DNA from: an uncultured Bacteroidota bacterium
GTDB lineage: Bacteria > Bacteroidota > Bacteroidia > Chitinophagales > Saprospiraceae
Assembly (NCBI GenBank): GCA_937876435.1
Contig: CALEIL010000090.1
Span: 1 to 5,314, forward strand
Reading direction: 5' to 3'
DNA: 5,314 nucleotides
The position numbers were made by a program, and so were the translations under genes. A model generated the notes under the pieces. The model searched no databases, had not been told where the DNA came from, and saw only the letters and a list, made by a program, of their open reading frames with translations. This document shows, piece by piece, positions 4,966 to 5,314 of the stretch (the first letter of the stretch is position 1; every line of letters begins with the position of its first letter).

Positions 4966-5314
4966 TTATTTAGAATACAATTCAACAATCAATTGTTCAT
5001 TAATGTTTTCCGGAATATGGTCACGCTGAGGAACGGTAATGTAGGTACCTTCCATCTTGTCTTTATTAAATTCAAGCCAGGGATATTTTCGCACATCAGA
5101 TTTATTATTTACCGATTCTACGATGGTTTCCATACCCTGAGATTTACCTCTGACGGTCACCACGTCGCCAGGACGCAGCTTAGCTGATGGAATATTGGTC
5201 AGGATACCATTGACCGCGATGTGTTTGTGGTTCACCAATTGACGAGCAGCCCGTCGCGTAGGAGCAATACCCATTCGGTACACGGTGTTGTCCAATCTGG
5301 ATTCCAGCAACTGG
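4966..5314 (-). CDS. rpsD: 30S ribosomal protein S4, C-terminal 115 residues, cut by right edge
   Basis: S4 is a primary 16S rRNA-binding protein that nucleates assembly of the small subunit body. In several bacteria it also represses its own operon. The frame is open from the window edge to the TAA at 4968-4966, giving 115 residues; the full protein is about 200, so the N-terminal part lies beyond 5314. The visible part starts in the S4 RNA-binding domain, with ESRLDNTVYRMGIAPTRRAA followed by ARQLVNHKHIAVNG. It then has RPGDVVTVRGKS and the usual end IPENINEQLIVELYSK. The TTG at 5310 is an internal Leu codon, not a start. It precedes rpoA by 81 nt, matching the usual rpsD-rpoA-rplQ order. 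Confidence 0.97.
   Translation of the reverse strand, partial: QLLESRLDNTVYRMGIAPTRRAARQLVNHKHIAVNGILTNIPSAKLRPGDVVTVRGKSQGMETIVESVNNKSDVRKYPWLEFNKDKMEGTYITVPQRDHIPENINEQLIVELYSK

Noticed and set aside
5308..5310. A TTG start for a short S4 protein
   Set aside because: The frame continues upstream to the window edge and the residues around the TTG are internal S4 sequence, so the gene is simply cut by the edge.
1..5314. Mobile element, CRISPR, tRNA/rRNA or a novel defence-type system
   Set aside because: I saw no direct repeats with spacers, no transposase or integrase motifs, and no tRNA-like cloverleaf. Nearly all the sequence is accounted for by housekeeping genes.

Overview
The window looks like a bacterial chromosome fragment from the Bacteroidota, possibly near Saprospiria or Chitinophagia (inference). 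Three observations support this. The gene order rpsD-rpoA-rplQ-carA-eno followed by a DivIC-like gene is familiar from that phylum. The promoter in front of carA matches the Bacteroidota consensus (TTTG, then TAnnTTTG). The start codons lack Shine-Dalgarno sequences and sit in A/T-rich leaders. All six complete or partial genes that I accept, plus a seventh cut by the left edge, lie on the minus strand, so the biology reads from right to left. Both edges cut a gene, so the window may be a whole short contig.

Reading along the minus strand from position 5314: the C-terminal half of ribosomal protein S4 (rpsD), an 81-bp gap with a strong RNA hairpin, RNA polymerase alpha (rpoA), an 82-bp gap with a small hairpin and a micro-ORF, ribosomal protein L17 (rplQ), then a clear rho-independent terminator. 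This is the end of the ribosomal protein/alpha operon. A Bacteroidota-type promoter with an overlapping 16-bp palindrome then starts a second unit: carA (carbamoyl-phosphate synthase small subunit), eno (enolase, whose start overlaps the carA stop in an ATGA), an FtsB/DivIC-family division protein, and the N-terminal part of sucD (succinyl-CoA ligase alpha). The unit thus joins pyrimidine/arginine precursor supply, glycolysis, cell division and the TCA cycle.

The most unusual signal is at the left end. The first 23 codons of sucD have the same modest GC as the rest of the window (GC3 about 41% by hand count). From about codon 24 to the edge the same reading frame is about 66% GC with GC3 about 82%. 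The protein remains a plausible SucD throughout. This is either a chimeric assembly joint in a conserved gene or a real intragenic recombination/transfer.

I see no CRISPR array, tRNA, rRNA, insertion sequence, phage gene or novel defence-type system. No stretch over 300 bases lacks a gene. The noteworthy items are the sucD compositional break, the carA promoter/palindrome, the hairpins in the ribosomal-protein operon, and several micro-ORFs in the leaders.
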